DNA of 30,780 nt, taken from the NCBI RefSeq assembly GCF_003477525.1, contig NZ_QUDO01000048.1:1-30780 (forward strand). The letters run 5' to 3'. The stretch is from Ruminococcus sp. AF41-9 (GTDB lineage Bacteria; Bacillota; Clostridia; Lachnospirales; Lachnospiraceae). Positions 8,354 to 15,485 of the stretch are shown in pieces. Both the position numbers and the translations under genes were made by a program. The first letter of the stretch is position 1. Every line of letters begins with the position of its first letter. The notes beneath the pieces were generated by a model, which saw nothing but the letters and a program-made list of their open reading frames with translations, ran no database searches and was not told the origin of the DNA.

Positions 8354-10501
8354 CTATTCCTTAGTCCTCAGAACCTGATTCAGCGTTTTAAGCAGTTCCG
8401 GAACCTTAATCGGTTTCGGTAGGTGTCCGTTCATTCCTGCTTCAAAAGCTTTCTCGCGGTCTTCCTCAAAGGCATTGGCTGTCATTGCAACGATCGGGAT
8501 CCTTGCCGCATCCGGCTTATTCAGGGCACGGATCTGTCTGGTTGCCTCATATCCGTCCATCTTCGGCATCTGGATATCCATCAGGATCAGATCATACTGA
8601 TGGTATTTATCTGTATTCTTCATCTTTTCTACAGCAACGGTTCCATCTTCTGCCACCTCAACCACAAATCCGGCTTCCTCCAGGATTGTCACTGCGATTT
8701 CCTGATTCAGTTCGTTGTCTTCGACAAGCAGAAGTCTCTTTCCTGCAAACTGTATCTTCTGTTCTTTTTTCGACGGTTCTTCCTGTGCACGGTAAGGTCT
8801 CGAAAGAATGTCCCGTAGTTCAGACATAAACAATGGTTTCTCGCAGAATGCGGTTACCCCGGCTTCTCTTGCCTCTGCTTCAATGTCCGTCCAGTCATAG
8901 GCTGTAAGGATAATGATCGGCTTTCCGTCCCCGATTACTCTTCGGATACGCCGCACGGTTTCAATTCCGTTCATATCAGGCATCAGCCAGTCAATGATAT
9001 ACGCGGAAAATTCATCCCCGATTTCCACCGCCTGTTTCGCACGGATTACGGCTTCTTTTCCGGAAACTGTCCATTCCGGGCGCATTCCGATCTCAGTCAA
9101 CATATTGGAAATGTTCAGACAGGTATCTGTGTCATCGTCTGCCACAAGCGCACGTAAGCCCTGAAGCTGCTCGATTTTCTCATAAGTGACAGGATCTCCG
9201 CTGAGTTTAAAGGTAAGTGATACGATAAATTCAGAACCTTTTCCCTCCTCACTGTTTACTGTGACGGTTCCGCCCATCATGTCTACGATATTCTTGGTAA
9301 TGGCCATTCCAAGTCCTGTTCCCTGAACACCGCTTACTGTGGAGGTTTCCTCTCTTGTAAAGGCTTCAAAAATATGCTCACGGAATTCTTCACTCATTCC
9401 GATTCCGGTATCGCGGATAATGAACTGATAATTGGCATAGCCATATGGTGCCTGATTGGTCTGCTTGATCCTGAGGCTGATGGTTCCACCGGTTTTATTA
9501 AATTTGATTCCATTGTTCAGAATGTTCAGCAGAATCTGGTTCAGTCTGAGTTTATCTGCAATAATGTCCTCGTCTTTGACATCGATCATATCAATCAGGA
9601 AATCAAGCTGTTTGGAAGCAATGTTCGGCTGAATGATCGTGCGGATATCGTGCATCAGATCCGGCAGATGCAGAGGTCTTTCTTCGATTTTGACTTTTCC
9701 GCTCTCGATCCTGCTCATGTCGAGTACATCATTGATAAGAGAAAGCAGATGTTCACTGGAAGTTGAAATTTTTCCCAGATATTCTTTTATTTTCTCTTTA
9801 TTATCAATGTGGGAGGCTGCCAGAGAGGTAAAACCTATGATTGCATTCATCGGGGTACGGATGTCATGGGACATGTTGTTGAGGAATGTGGTCTTGGCAT
9901 GGTTCGCATGCTGTGCAGTGATCAGTGCATTCTCAAGCTCTTTGTAATTCTTTTCCAGTTCCTTCTTGATTTCTTTTTCCTTACGGTACTGCTCTGTGAG
10001 ATCATAGACGTAACTGAACCCGAGCACATCTCCTGTTTCCTCGTCCTCATACATGATGATGTGCTGTTCTGCAAGCATACAGTCCGCTAATGCATTGCCT
10101 GTCCAGTACTTATGTGCAATATGGTACTCTCCATTCTCAAAGTGCTGCAGCAGTCTGGGAATGCTCAGAAAATCTGCATATCCTTTCCTTTCTTCATCCG
10201 GCACTCTGAGCCCCCAGTATGCTGTTACATCTGAAAATGCTGCATTTTCCGGAAATCCCATCTGATCATTCAGATCCTGTCTCTCCCCCTCAACAGTACG
10301 GTAGATTCTTCCCGGAACACAGTTTCTGGTCAGATTAATGTTATAATAAACTTCAGCATTTGCTACAAATGCCTGCTCAAGAAGTGTTATTTTCCTGTTT
10401 AAAGTACTGATCGTTTTCTCAGTACTCCCTCTGCGGAAAGTTTCTTTTGTAATAGTTTCTTTGATATTCAGCTTTTCCGTGCCCCCCGTTTTCTCTTTCA
10501 T
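8354..10501 (-). CDS. Soluble hybrid sensor histidine kinase with two receiver domains
   Basis: The 715-aa protein starts with a PAS-like sensory part (about 45-175) and a coiled linker. The HisKA domain follows with phospho-acceptor H212 (NNMSHDIRTPMNAIIGF). The HATPase domain has its N box near 320-335, DTGIGM at 364-369 and GTGLGM at 394-399. Two receiver domains follow, with acceptor aspartates D504 (YIIDWLMPDMNG) and D642 (LILMDIQMPKMDG) and conserved lysines in CEKP and LPKP. No membrane helix or signal peptide is seen, so it should sense something in the cytoplasm. There is no Hpt or DNA-binding output domain, so the signal must pass to a partner encoded elsewhere. AAGAGGA precedes the ATG. 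It is probably a single-gene unit with its own promoter. The ligand and output are unknown. Confidence 0.92.
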   Translation of the reverse strand: MKEKTGGTEKLNIKETITKETFRRGSTEKTISTLNRKITLLEQAFVANAEVYYNINLTRNCVPGRIYRTVEGERQDLNDQMGFPENAAFSDVTAYWGLRVPDEERKGYADFLSIPRLLQHFENGEYHIAHKYWTGNALADCMLAEQHIIMYEDEETGDVLGFSYVYDLTEQYRKEKEIKKELEKNYKELENALITAQHANHAKTTFLNNMSHDIRTPMNAIIGFTSLAASHIDNKEKIKEYLGKISTSSEHLLSLINDVLDMSRIESGKVKIEERPLHLPDLMHDIRTIIQPNIASKQLDFLIDMIDVKDEDIIADKLRLNQILLNILNNGIKFNKTGGTISLRIKQTNQAPYGYANYQFIIRDTGIGMSEEFREHIFEAFTREETSTVSGVQGTGLGMAITKNIVDMMGGTVTVNSEEGKGSEFIVSLTFKLSGDPVTYEKIEQLQGLRALVADDDTDTCLNISNMLTEIGMRPEWTVSGKEAVIRAKQAVEIGDEFSAYIIDWLMPDMNGIETVRRIRRVIGDGKPIIILTAYDWTDIEAEAREAGVTAFCEKPLFMSELRDILSRPYRAQEEPSKKEQKIQFAGKRLLLVEDNELNQEIAVTILEEAGFVVEVAEDGTVAVEKMKNTDKYHQYDLILMDIQMPKMDGYEATRQIRALNKPDAARIPIVAMTANAFEEDREKAFEAGMNGHLPKPIKVPELLKTLNQVLRTKE

Positions 10502-10547
10502 ATATATTTCCTCTTGTTTTATGGCTTAACGACATACTTATCTGTTT

Positions 10548-10576
10548 ATTATACTGTTTCTGGAAATTCCGTGCAA
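10548..10576 (-). promoter_or_regulatory. Predicted sigma-A promoter for the histidine kinase
   Basis: On the minus strand TTGCAC (10576-10571), 17 bases, then a perfect TATAAT (10553-10548), 47 bases upstream of the ATG. Confidence 0.65.
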
Positions 10577-10620
10577 TACTTATCCTGTAATCAGCGTCAA
10601 ATATTATGGCGCTTAAACGT

Positions 10621-10662
10621 AAAACAGGCTGCCTGCAGAATTAACTTCCGCAGCAGACTGTT
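10621..10662 (-). terminator. Probable terminator after the MYG1-family gene
   Basis: On the minus strand an imperfect stem of about 11 pairs (10662-10650 with 10633-10623, internal mismatches) ends in TTTTA. It lies 92 bases past the annotated stop of the MYG1 gene, but only 28 bases past the end of the alternative hydrophobic reading frame that ends at 10690. Confidence 0.5.
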
Positions 10663-10753
10663 CTGGTAATCTTTTTGTTGTGTTTTCTTTTATGAAATGA
10701 TGAATCCGATAACGCTCAGCAGGGCAATGAATACAAAAACGCAGTCCGGATTT

Positions 10754-11986
10754 TCAGGAACCTGACGGAATTCTTACCAGCAGGTTCCTTCCGTCTTTTT
10801 CTACCATAGTTAAAACCGGAATATGTTTCTTTCTCAGCATATGAACGACCGGATATGCCGCAAATGTATGATTTCCTACATAGACTGCTTCCGGTTTATA
10901 TTTGAGAATTTTTTTAACCTGTTCTTTTACGGCTGCTTTCCACTCCTGTTTCTCCATGGATACTTCACCGTAAATTCCCTGAATTTCCAGATCCGGAGCT
11001 GACGGAAAATCAATATGGACGATTTGGGCAGACTGTAATTTCGGCATCTGACTGAGAAGTGCATCTGCGTCCTCATCACCGCCAAAGTTTACGATCACTG
11101 GTTTCTCATGGAAGTCTGCAAGGCTGATCTCGCAGGCTTTTACAGCATCTTCCAGGGTTCCCGTTGTCATAAGGAAGCCGCCTTTGTGGCAGAATCCTGC
11201 GCTGGGTAAACCGGTTGCGGCAGCCAGTTCTTCGTTCTCCAGACCAAGCCATTCTACAGGGAAGCTGCATTTGTAGTTCAGGGAGTATTCTTTCTTCTGA
11301 GGCTGGATGCAGTATCCGCCTCTGTTCGATGGAAAAATTACAAATGCGATGTCTGTCTCTGACAGGCGTTTCTGGCATGGAACAAACTCAGGAAGAATCA
11401 GGATTCTGGCTTCCTCCTTCGACTTTTCACCGGAAAGGATGGCTTTCTGATGTTCTTCTAAAATTTCCTCTACGCGTTTGTCGGCGCGTTCGTTTCCAAG
11501 GTAACGTTCGAATTTGTTCTCGAGGATCATTCCTGCCACACTGACTGCCTGAAAAAATGCTTCATTATTTCCACCCTGGGCATCCCATGTTGGGTTGAAG
11601 TTTCCAATCAGAGTGGCAAGTTCATTTTTTTCACCTGTATTATCGTTGTTGTCTAATGGCTGCACAAAGGACTCATCGAATTTCTGTGCGAGCTCTTCAC
11701 CAAGGATTTCTGTTCCCAGTTCCTCCCAAAGAAGTCCGAAAGCGGCATATGGAATGCCGTTTTCACGGATGCGGCTGTCTTTCTGATGGTGGTCGTATCT
11801 GCCTCTGCCGATATCAAATACAATTCCGTCAAAATCTTCCGGAACTTTGTTTCCTCTGATGATACGGATTTCCGGGTTTAAGTATAACAGCAGTGCTGAT
11901 GAAAATACGTCGTCTGCGTGGAATTTTCCGCTATGGGTAAACGCTGTGGCATTATTTTGTTTTATCTGTTCTGATAGATTGCTCAT
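10754..11986 (-). CDS. MYG1-family (UPF0160) putative metal-dependent hydrolase
   Basis: The first roughly 290 residues match the MYG1 family, related to DHH phosphoesterases: AFTHSGKFHADDVFSSALLL, then VFDIGRGRYDHHQKD with the metal-binding DHH, and AFGLLWEELG and PLDNNDNTGE. Family members have been linked to RNA processing (3'-5' exonuclease in eukaryotes); the bacterial role is unclear. Residues about 295-410 are extra: they begin PVIVNFGGDEDADALLS and include AVYVGNHTFAAYPVVHMLRK, which I do not recognise. The last residues (IPSGS) are doubtful, because one frame over from about 10775 the DNA reads a hydrophobic tail ending at 10690. AAAGGAAG precedes the ATG and overlaps the stop of the nitroreductase remnant 12 bases upstream, so it is co-transcribed with that and the SorC gene. 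Confidence 0.8.
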   Translation of the reverse strand: MSNLSEQIKQNNATAFTHSGKFHADDVFSSALLLYLNPEIRIIRGNKVPEDFDGIVFDIGRGRYDHHQKDSRIRENGIPYAAFGLLWEELGTEILGEELAQKFDESFVQPLDNNDNTGEKNELATLIGNFNPTWDAQGGNNEAFFQAVSVAGMILENKFERYLGNERADKRVEEILEEHQKAILSGEKSKEEARILILPEFVPCQKRLSETDIAFVIFPSNRGGYCIQPQKKEYSLNYKCSFPVEWLGLENEELAAATGLPSAGFCHKGGFLMTTGTLEDAVKACEISLADFHEKPVIVNFGGDEDADALLSQMPKLQSAQIVHIDFPSAPDLEIQGIYGEVSMEKQEWKAAVKEQVKKILKYKPEAVYVGNHTFAAYPVVHMLRKKHIPVLTMVEKDGRNLLVRIPSGS

Positions 11987-11998
11987 GGATTGCTTCCT

Positions 11999-12214
11999 TT
12001 ATTGTTCGATAAAGTGGATTCGTGTCTCATCAAAACGGTTCTGCTGTTCTCTTTCTTCTGCCGGATATCCCAGTGCAAACAAAGAAAAGACTTCCACATC
12101 TGCCGGAAGATGCAGCATATCGTGAACCAGATCCATACGATCCTGCATTGGTGCAATTCCGATCCAGACACCGCCAAGTCCCAGTGCATCCGTCTCAAGC
12201 CAGATATTCTCCAT
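11999..12214 (-). pseudogene. Nitroreductase family C-terminal remnant
   Basis: The 71-aa frame reads MENIWLETDALGLGGVWIGI, then DRMDLVHDMLHLPADVEVFS, LFALGYPAEE and FDETRIHF. This is the C-terminal third of the FMN-dependent nitroreductase family (normal length about 170-200 aa), including the glycine-rich GLG-W-GI segment. The FMN-binding N-terminal part is absent: upstream lies only the 61-base gap to the SorC stop. Oddly, GAGGAG sits 8 bases before the in-frame ATG, so the fragment could be translated, and its stop overlaps the ribosome binding site of the MYG1 gene. It is most likely a deletion remnant kept as a translational link. A small functional protein is possible but unsupported. 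Confidence 0.7.
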
Positions 12215-12275
12215 ATCTGTGTTCTCCTCATGATTTGATTCCTTTTTTCTGTTTCCTATCTTAACATGAATTTTT

Positions 12276-13217
12276 TTATTGTTCCAGCAGTTTTTCACCG
12301 CAGGCGGAATCGATGATGAGGGTGTTGATAAAACCGCCACGAAGGGCTCCGGCGATTGGTTTGGCTTTGGCTTCGCCGTAGGCTATGCAGACTACATTTT
12401 TGCATTTTTCCAGATCATTGTAGGTGATTCCCATCATTCTGTCGTTCAAAGAGGTGTTAAGTTCTTTTCCGTTGATGTCGTAGAAATGTCCTCCGATATG
12501 ACCAATAGCACCTTTACTCCCCAGCAGATGGAATGTGCTTTCCCCAAGGTAATTCTCCCAGGTTTTGTATTCGATGGAACCGACACTGGTAAGGATTACA
12601 TCCGCATTCTGTGCCAGACTGAGGGCAGTTTTGATGGTGTCGTCCTGGATGAGGCTTTCTTTGAGTTCTTTGGTTTTAACAAAAAGTGGAGCGTAGATGT
12701 ACTGATAAGTTCCGCCGTATGCGGAAGCAAGGTCTTTTGCCAGATCCATGGCATCCCGTTCCGGACGTTTCACGTTTGAGGCTCCCATAATTGGAACGAC
12801 TGTGATTGGAATGTTTTTCTTATTGTTTGCATCAATGTATTTTACAATGTGGTAGAGGGTATTTCCCCAGGAAATTCCTACTACCATTTTTTCTTTTACA
12901 ACGGAATCCAGATAATATGCGGAAACCTCCGACAGGCGGCTGGTAATCTGTTCTTTGCTGGTATCTCTTGAGGAAACGACTCTTACTGTTTTGACACCGT
13001 AAGTCTGCTGGATTTTATTCTCCAGATCCAGATCGCGTTCCCAGGGTTCTTTGATGGAAATTTCTACAATCCCGAGTTCTCTTGCTTCTTTCAGCATTCT
13101 GGAGATTTTTGATCTGGATGTGTACATTCTGTCTGCGATTTCATTCTGTGTCATTTCGGAATTGTAATATAAGTTTGCTACCGTAGCCAGAATGCTCCAT
13201 TTCTCCTGAACGGTCAT
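12276..13217 (-). CDS. SorC/DeoR-type sugar-binding transcriptional regulator
   Basis: The 313-aa protein has an N-terminal helix-turn-helix (SEMTQNEIADRMYTSRSKIS, then RMLKEARELGIVEI) and a C-terminal SorC-type phosphosugar-binding domain, with VVGISWGNTLY near the middle and ALRGGFINTLIIDS near the end. Regulators of this class control carbohydrate operons in response to a phosphorylated sugar. Its ATG overlaps the stop of the 94-aa gene by four bases (ATGA), and no strong ribosome binding site is seen, so it is probably translated by coupling. No sugar transporter or kinase gene is adjacent, so its targets are likely elsewhere or it is autoregulatory. The family call is firm; the ligand is unknown. 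Confidence 0.88.
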   Translation of the reverse strand: MTVQEKWSILATVANLYYNSEMTQNEIADRMYTSRSKISRMLKEARELGIVEISIKEPWERDLDLENKIQQTYGVKTVRVVSSRDTSKEQITSRLSEVSAYYLDSVVKEKMVVGISWGNTLYHIVKYIDANNKKNIPITVVPIMGASNVKRPERDAMDLAKDLASAYGGTYQYIYAPLFVKTKELKESLIQDDTIKTALSLAQNADVILTSVGSIEYKTWENYLGESTFHLLGSKGAIGHIGGHFYDINGKELNTSLNDRMMGITYNDLEKCKNVVCIAYGEAKAKPIAGALRGGFINTLIIDSACGEKLLEQ

Positions 13218-13498
13218 ACACCTGTACGCACACCCAGGTCAACCGCAAGTTCTATGGATTTCTCTGCGATCTGCATTGCTTTCTTTCGGATTTCTTCGTC
13301 CGGGTTTCCCAGTGTGTATCTGTCTTCATTTTTCTTGTAAAGCAATGTCGCTTCTGCATTAAAATACAGGGTTATCCCTTCCATCAGGTTGTCGATGGCG
13401 CGCTGCACTTCTGCTGTCTGCTCAAAAAACTGCATCTGTTCATTGAGAAATTCACATACATCTTCTATTGTCTGAGTATTATTTGTGTTCTGATTCAT
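13214..13498 (-). CDS. Hypothetical 94-aa protein coupled to SorC regulator
   Basis: I do not recognise this protein. It is soluble, acidic and predicted mostly helical, with QTIEDVCEFLNEQMQFFEQT near the start and EEIRKKAMQIAEKSIELAVD near the end. There are no cysteines apart from one near the N-terminus, no signal peptide and no membrane helix. GGGGAAG lies 6 bases upstream of the ATG, and its stop overlaps the SorC regulator start by four bases. This tight coupling, and the upstream Nudix gene 41 bases away, support a real gene. A modulator or partner of the SorC regulator is possible, but that is only a guess from position. Confidence 0.75.
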   Translation of the reverse strand: MNQNTNNTQTIEDVCEFLNEQMQFFEQTAEVQRAIDNLMEGITLYFNAEATLLYKKNEDRYTLGNPDEEIRKKAMQIAEKSIELAVDLGVRTGV

Positions 13499-13539
13499 AC
13501 GTCTTCCCCGATTTTATTTTAAGTCCGTCATCTGATCAG

Positions 13540-14049
13540 TCATTCTGCCGCTTTGGCAGAATCCGGAATCTGTTTTTTACCGTTTAACACCACTTCCGTC
13601 AGTTCATCTCCCTGATAGCTGAGTTTCAGGGAAAAGAAAGGTGCATCTTCTCTGATCAACTTATTAAAAATGCGGTCTCCAGGCCACATGTTTAGGTCTC
13701 CCAGCTTTTCTTTTGGAATCCATTCCAGTTTGCCCTCATCACATTCTTTCTGAGTGCCGGTAAATTCATCCGAAGTATACAGGCACATATATTCGGTGCC
13801 ATACCCTTCCTGTGTAAATGTGACAATTCCTCTGAATTTCCAGGAAATAAGCTGATAGCCGGTTTCCTCATAAACTTCCCGACAAAGGCATTCTTCCGGG
13901 CTTTCCCCCTCTTCGAAGTGCCCGCCTACACCGATCCATTTATTTTTATTTACGTCATGTTTCTTTGATATTCTGTGAAGCATAAGATAACTGCCGTCTT
14001 TTTCCAGATAGCAGTGTGTGGTTAATACACTTTTTGTTTTCTCTTGCAT
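13540..14049 (-). CDS. Nudix hydrolase, MutT / 8-oxo-dGTP diphosphatase-like
   Basis: The 169-aa protein carries a complete Nudix box (GX5EX7REUXEEXGU), seen as GGHFEEGESPEECLCREV followed by YEETGY, about residues 42-65. The N-terminal TTHCYLEKDGSYLMLHRISK and the WIGVGGH lead-in resemble MutT-type proteins annotated as 8-oxo-dGTP diphosphatases, which remove oxidised nucleotides. The exact substrate cannot be assigned from the box alone. ACGAGGT precedes the ATG. It is the first gene of the minus-strand run into the 94-aa and SorC genes, behind an extended -10 promoter. The last 20 or so residues (GKKQIPDSAKAAE) look like an unstructured tail. Confidence 0.88.
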   Translation of the reverse strand: MQEKTKSVLTTHCYLEKDGSYLMLHRISKKHDVNKNKWIGVGGHFEEGESPEECLCREVYEETGYQLISWKFRGIVTFTQEGYGTEYMCLYTSDEFTGTQKECDEGKLEWIPKEKLGDLNMWPGDRIFNKLIREDAPFFSLKLSYQGDELTEVVLNGKKQIPDSAKAAE

Positions 14050-14147
14050 GGATTACCTCGTTTTTACTTCCGGTCTTTTATCTGAAAGCATTTTCTCTCC
14101 CATAACTGACCGTTTTTTATTTCTGTTCTGTTCGCAATATTGTATTA

Positions 14148-14156
14148 ATTATAGCA
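14148..14156 (-). promoter_or_regulatory. Extended -10 promoter for the Nudix-SorC run
   Basis: On the minus strand TGCTATAAT (14156-14148) is a perfect extended -10 element. No good -35 box is seen 17 bases upstream, which is usual for this class. The leader to the Nudix ATG is about 90 bases. Confidence 0.5.
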
Positions 14157-14263
14157 AATGTATTTCGGTTATACCATAGTTCTTTATGTAAAATCTGCTG
14201 ATCTGGTTCATCCGGCTCTGCAGCATGTTTCCTGACTGCCAGACTTATGCTGACCATACAAAT

Positions 14264-14311
14264 CAAAAAACTCCGGAAAATCAGGGTTCTGCATTTCCTG
14301 ACTTTCCGGAG
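14264..14311 (-). terminator. Rho-independent terminator of the bioY-CHY unit
   Basis: On the minus strand a 15-bp stem with one mismatch (14311-14297 with 14285-14271) is followed by TTTTTT. It starts 11 bases past the stop of the zinc-finger gene. Confidence 0.9.
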
Positions 14312-14321
14312 ACCGGTTCTG

Positions 14322-14729
14322 TTATTTCGTATTCTCTGCATTGGTACAGCAGAAATAAATATTCTCATGTAGACTGCACTTTGGATTAAATCCTGCGTGA
14401 CAGTAAGGGCATCTGCCTTTTTTATATTCCTGAAGAGTTAGTTTCCTGCCACAGTTTCCACATAAGACAGGATAAGTTTCTTCCGGTGTTGTTGCAGCAA
14501 ATGGATGATCCTCCAGTTCATCATGGCAGGAATAGCATGCATAATATTTTCTGCATTTCGCGCAGAGCAGTGCGGCTATGTCAAGCTGTGTGTGATAATG
14601 TGTGCACCGACCTGCTTTATCAAGTCCGATTCCGTGGATCTTTATGTTTTCCTGCTTTGGCAGTTTGTCTTTCGGCAGCCTGTTCTTTGAACGCTTTGAA
14701 GGATTACTGTTATCAGCGGTTTCCTGCAT
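14322..14729 (-). CDS. CHY-type zinc-finger protein
   Basis: The 135-aa protein is rich in Cys and His pairs: CTHYHT, CAKCRKYYACYSCHDELEDH, CGNCG, CPYCH, then C-LHENIYFCC. The order C-H-H, CxxC, CxxCH, CxxC, CxxC is that of the CHY zinc finger, which binds several zinc ions. In eukaryotes CHY domains occur in ubiquitin ligases; the bacterial stand-alone form has no established role that I can name. The first 35 residues are basic and probably disordered (PSKRSKNRLPKDKLPK). AAAAGGAA precedes the ATG, which lies inside the end of bioY (17-base overlap), so it is translationally coupled to bioY and under the same BirA-type control. A terminator follows. Confidence 0.85.
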   Translation of the reverse strand: MQETADNSNPSKRSKNRLPKDKLPKQENIKIHGIGLDKAGRCTHYHTQLDIAALLCAKCRKYYACYSCHDELEDHPFAATTPEETYPVLCGNCGRKLTLQEYKKGRCPYCHAGFNPKCSLHENIYFCCTNAENTK

Positions 14730-15297
14730 TGTTGATTCCTTTTCGAATCGGGATTGCGATCAGGACTGCAAGAACTGTGATCACAATGTCCTTTGGAATA
14801 AATGCTGTTAAGGAATATACTGCGATTGCCGGAATGCTCATGGAACCTCCGACAAAATGCCACTGTAAACCACCGATAGTCTCAACGATCAGAAGTCCGA
14901 TCAGGGCAAATCCGATTGAGATTGCAAGGTTCTTTGTCTTGTTTTCTGTTTTCGGACGGATTCCGCAGAGCCAGGTCATAAATGGCCATGCCCAGATATA
15001 TCCTCCGGTAACTCCTACAATACTGCTGATTCCGCCTGAGAAGTTAGCAAAGATCGGAAGTCCGATGGCACCTAACAGAACGTAAACCAGTGTTGCGGTA
15101 GTTCCAAGTCTGGAACCAAGGACTGCTCCTACAAGTGCTACGCCGAATACCTGAATAGTGATCGGTACACCTGTCGGCATTGGCAGTGAAATCTGTGATA
15201 TTACTGCAAGAACTGCTGCAAACATTCCGACCAGTACCATTTCTCTGGTTGTGAATTTTCTTTCTGCGGCAGGGCTTTTTGCATAAGACTGACTCAT
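14713..15297 (-). CDS. bioY: Biotin ECF transporter S component BioY
   Basis: The 194-aa membrane protein is BioY, the substrate-binding S component of the biotin ECF transporter. The start of the family domain reads TTREMVLVGMFAAVLAVISQ and PTGVPITIQVFGVALVGAVLG, and the biotin-site region GGYIWAWPF and GGLQWHFV are typical. About six hydrophobic segments fit. No EcfA/EcfT energising genes are nearby, so it probably shares a module encoded elsewhere, as group II ECF transporters do. AGAGGAG precedes the ATG. The promoter upstream overlaps an inverted repeat of the BirA type, which predicts repression when biotin is plentiful. It overlaps the CHY zinc-finger gene downstream. Confidence 0.93.
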   Translation of the reverse strand: MSQSYAKSPAAERKFTTREMVLVGMFAAVLAVISQISLPMPTGVPITIQVFGVALVGAVLGSRLGTTATLVYVLLGAIGLPIFANFSGGISSIVGVTGGYIWAWPFMTWLCGIRPKTENKTKNLAISIGFALIGLLIVETIGGLQWHFVGGSMSIPAIAVYSLTAFIPKDIVITVLAVLIAIPIRKGINNAGNR

Positions 15298-15343
15298 AAT
15301 AATACTCTCCTCTTTCCCTGTGATTGTTTGTTATGACTTTCTT

Positions 15344-15412
15344 TTTATATCATAATCGGGAAGAATTGTCAACCTTTATATATGTTACGGTTTACATTTA
15401 TAATTGTAAACC
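15344..15412 (-). promoter_or_regulatory. bioY promoter with overlapping BirA-type operator
   Basis: On the minus strand TTGACA (15372-15367), 17 bases, then TATAAA (15349-15344) make a near-consensus sigma-A promoter. On the plus strand ATTGTCAACC (15365-15374), 14 bases, then GGTTTACAT (15389-15397) form the divergent half-sites known for BirA operators in Firmicutes; the first half-site covers the -35 box. A further TGTAAACC at 15405-15412 makes a second inverted pair with the GGTTTACA at 15389-15396 (spacer 8). Confidence 0.8.
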
Positions 15413-15485
15413 ATTCCTGATTTATTGCATTCTATTATCCACTAACAGATTACAAAAATCTGAGTTTATACACACATTCTGTATC

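Noticed and set aside
11983..12231. 82-aa minus-strand frame starting MRRTQIWRISG with an upstream AAAGGAA
   Set aside because: It overlaps the nitroreductase remnant in another frame, has low-complexity composition without family resemblance, and the remnant's own frame clearly matches a known family.
14117..14368. 83-aa minus-strand frame between the Nudix and CHY genes
   Set aside because: It overlaps the end of the CHY gene and runs through the terminator at 14264-14311.
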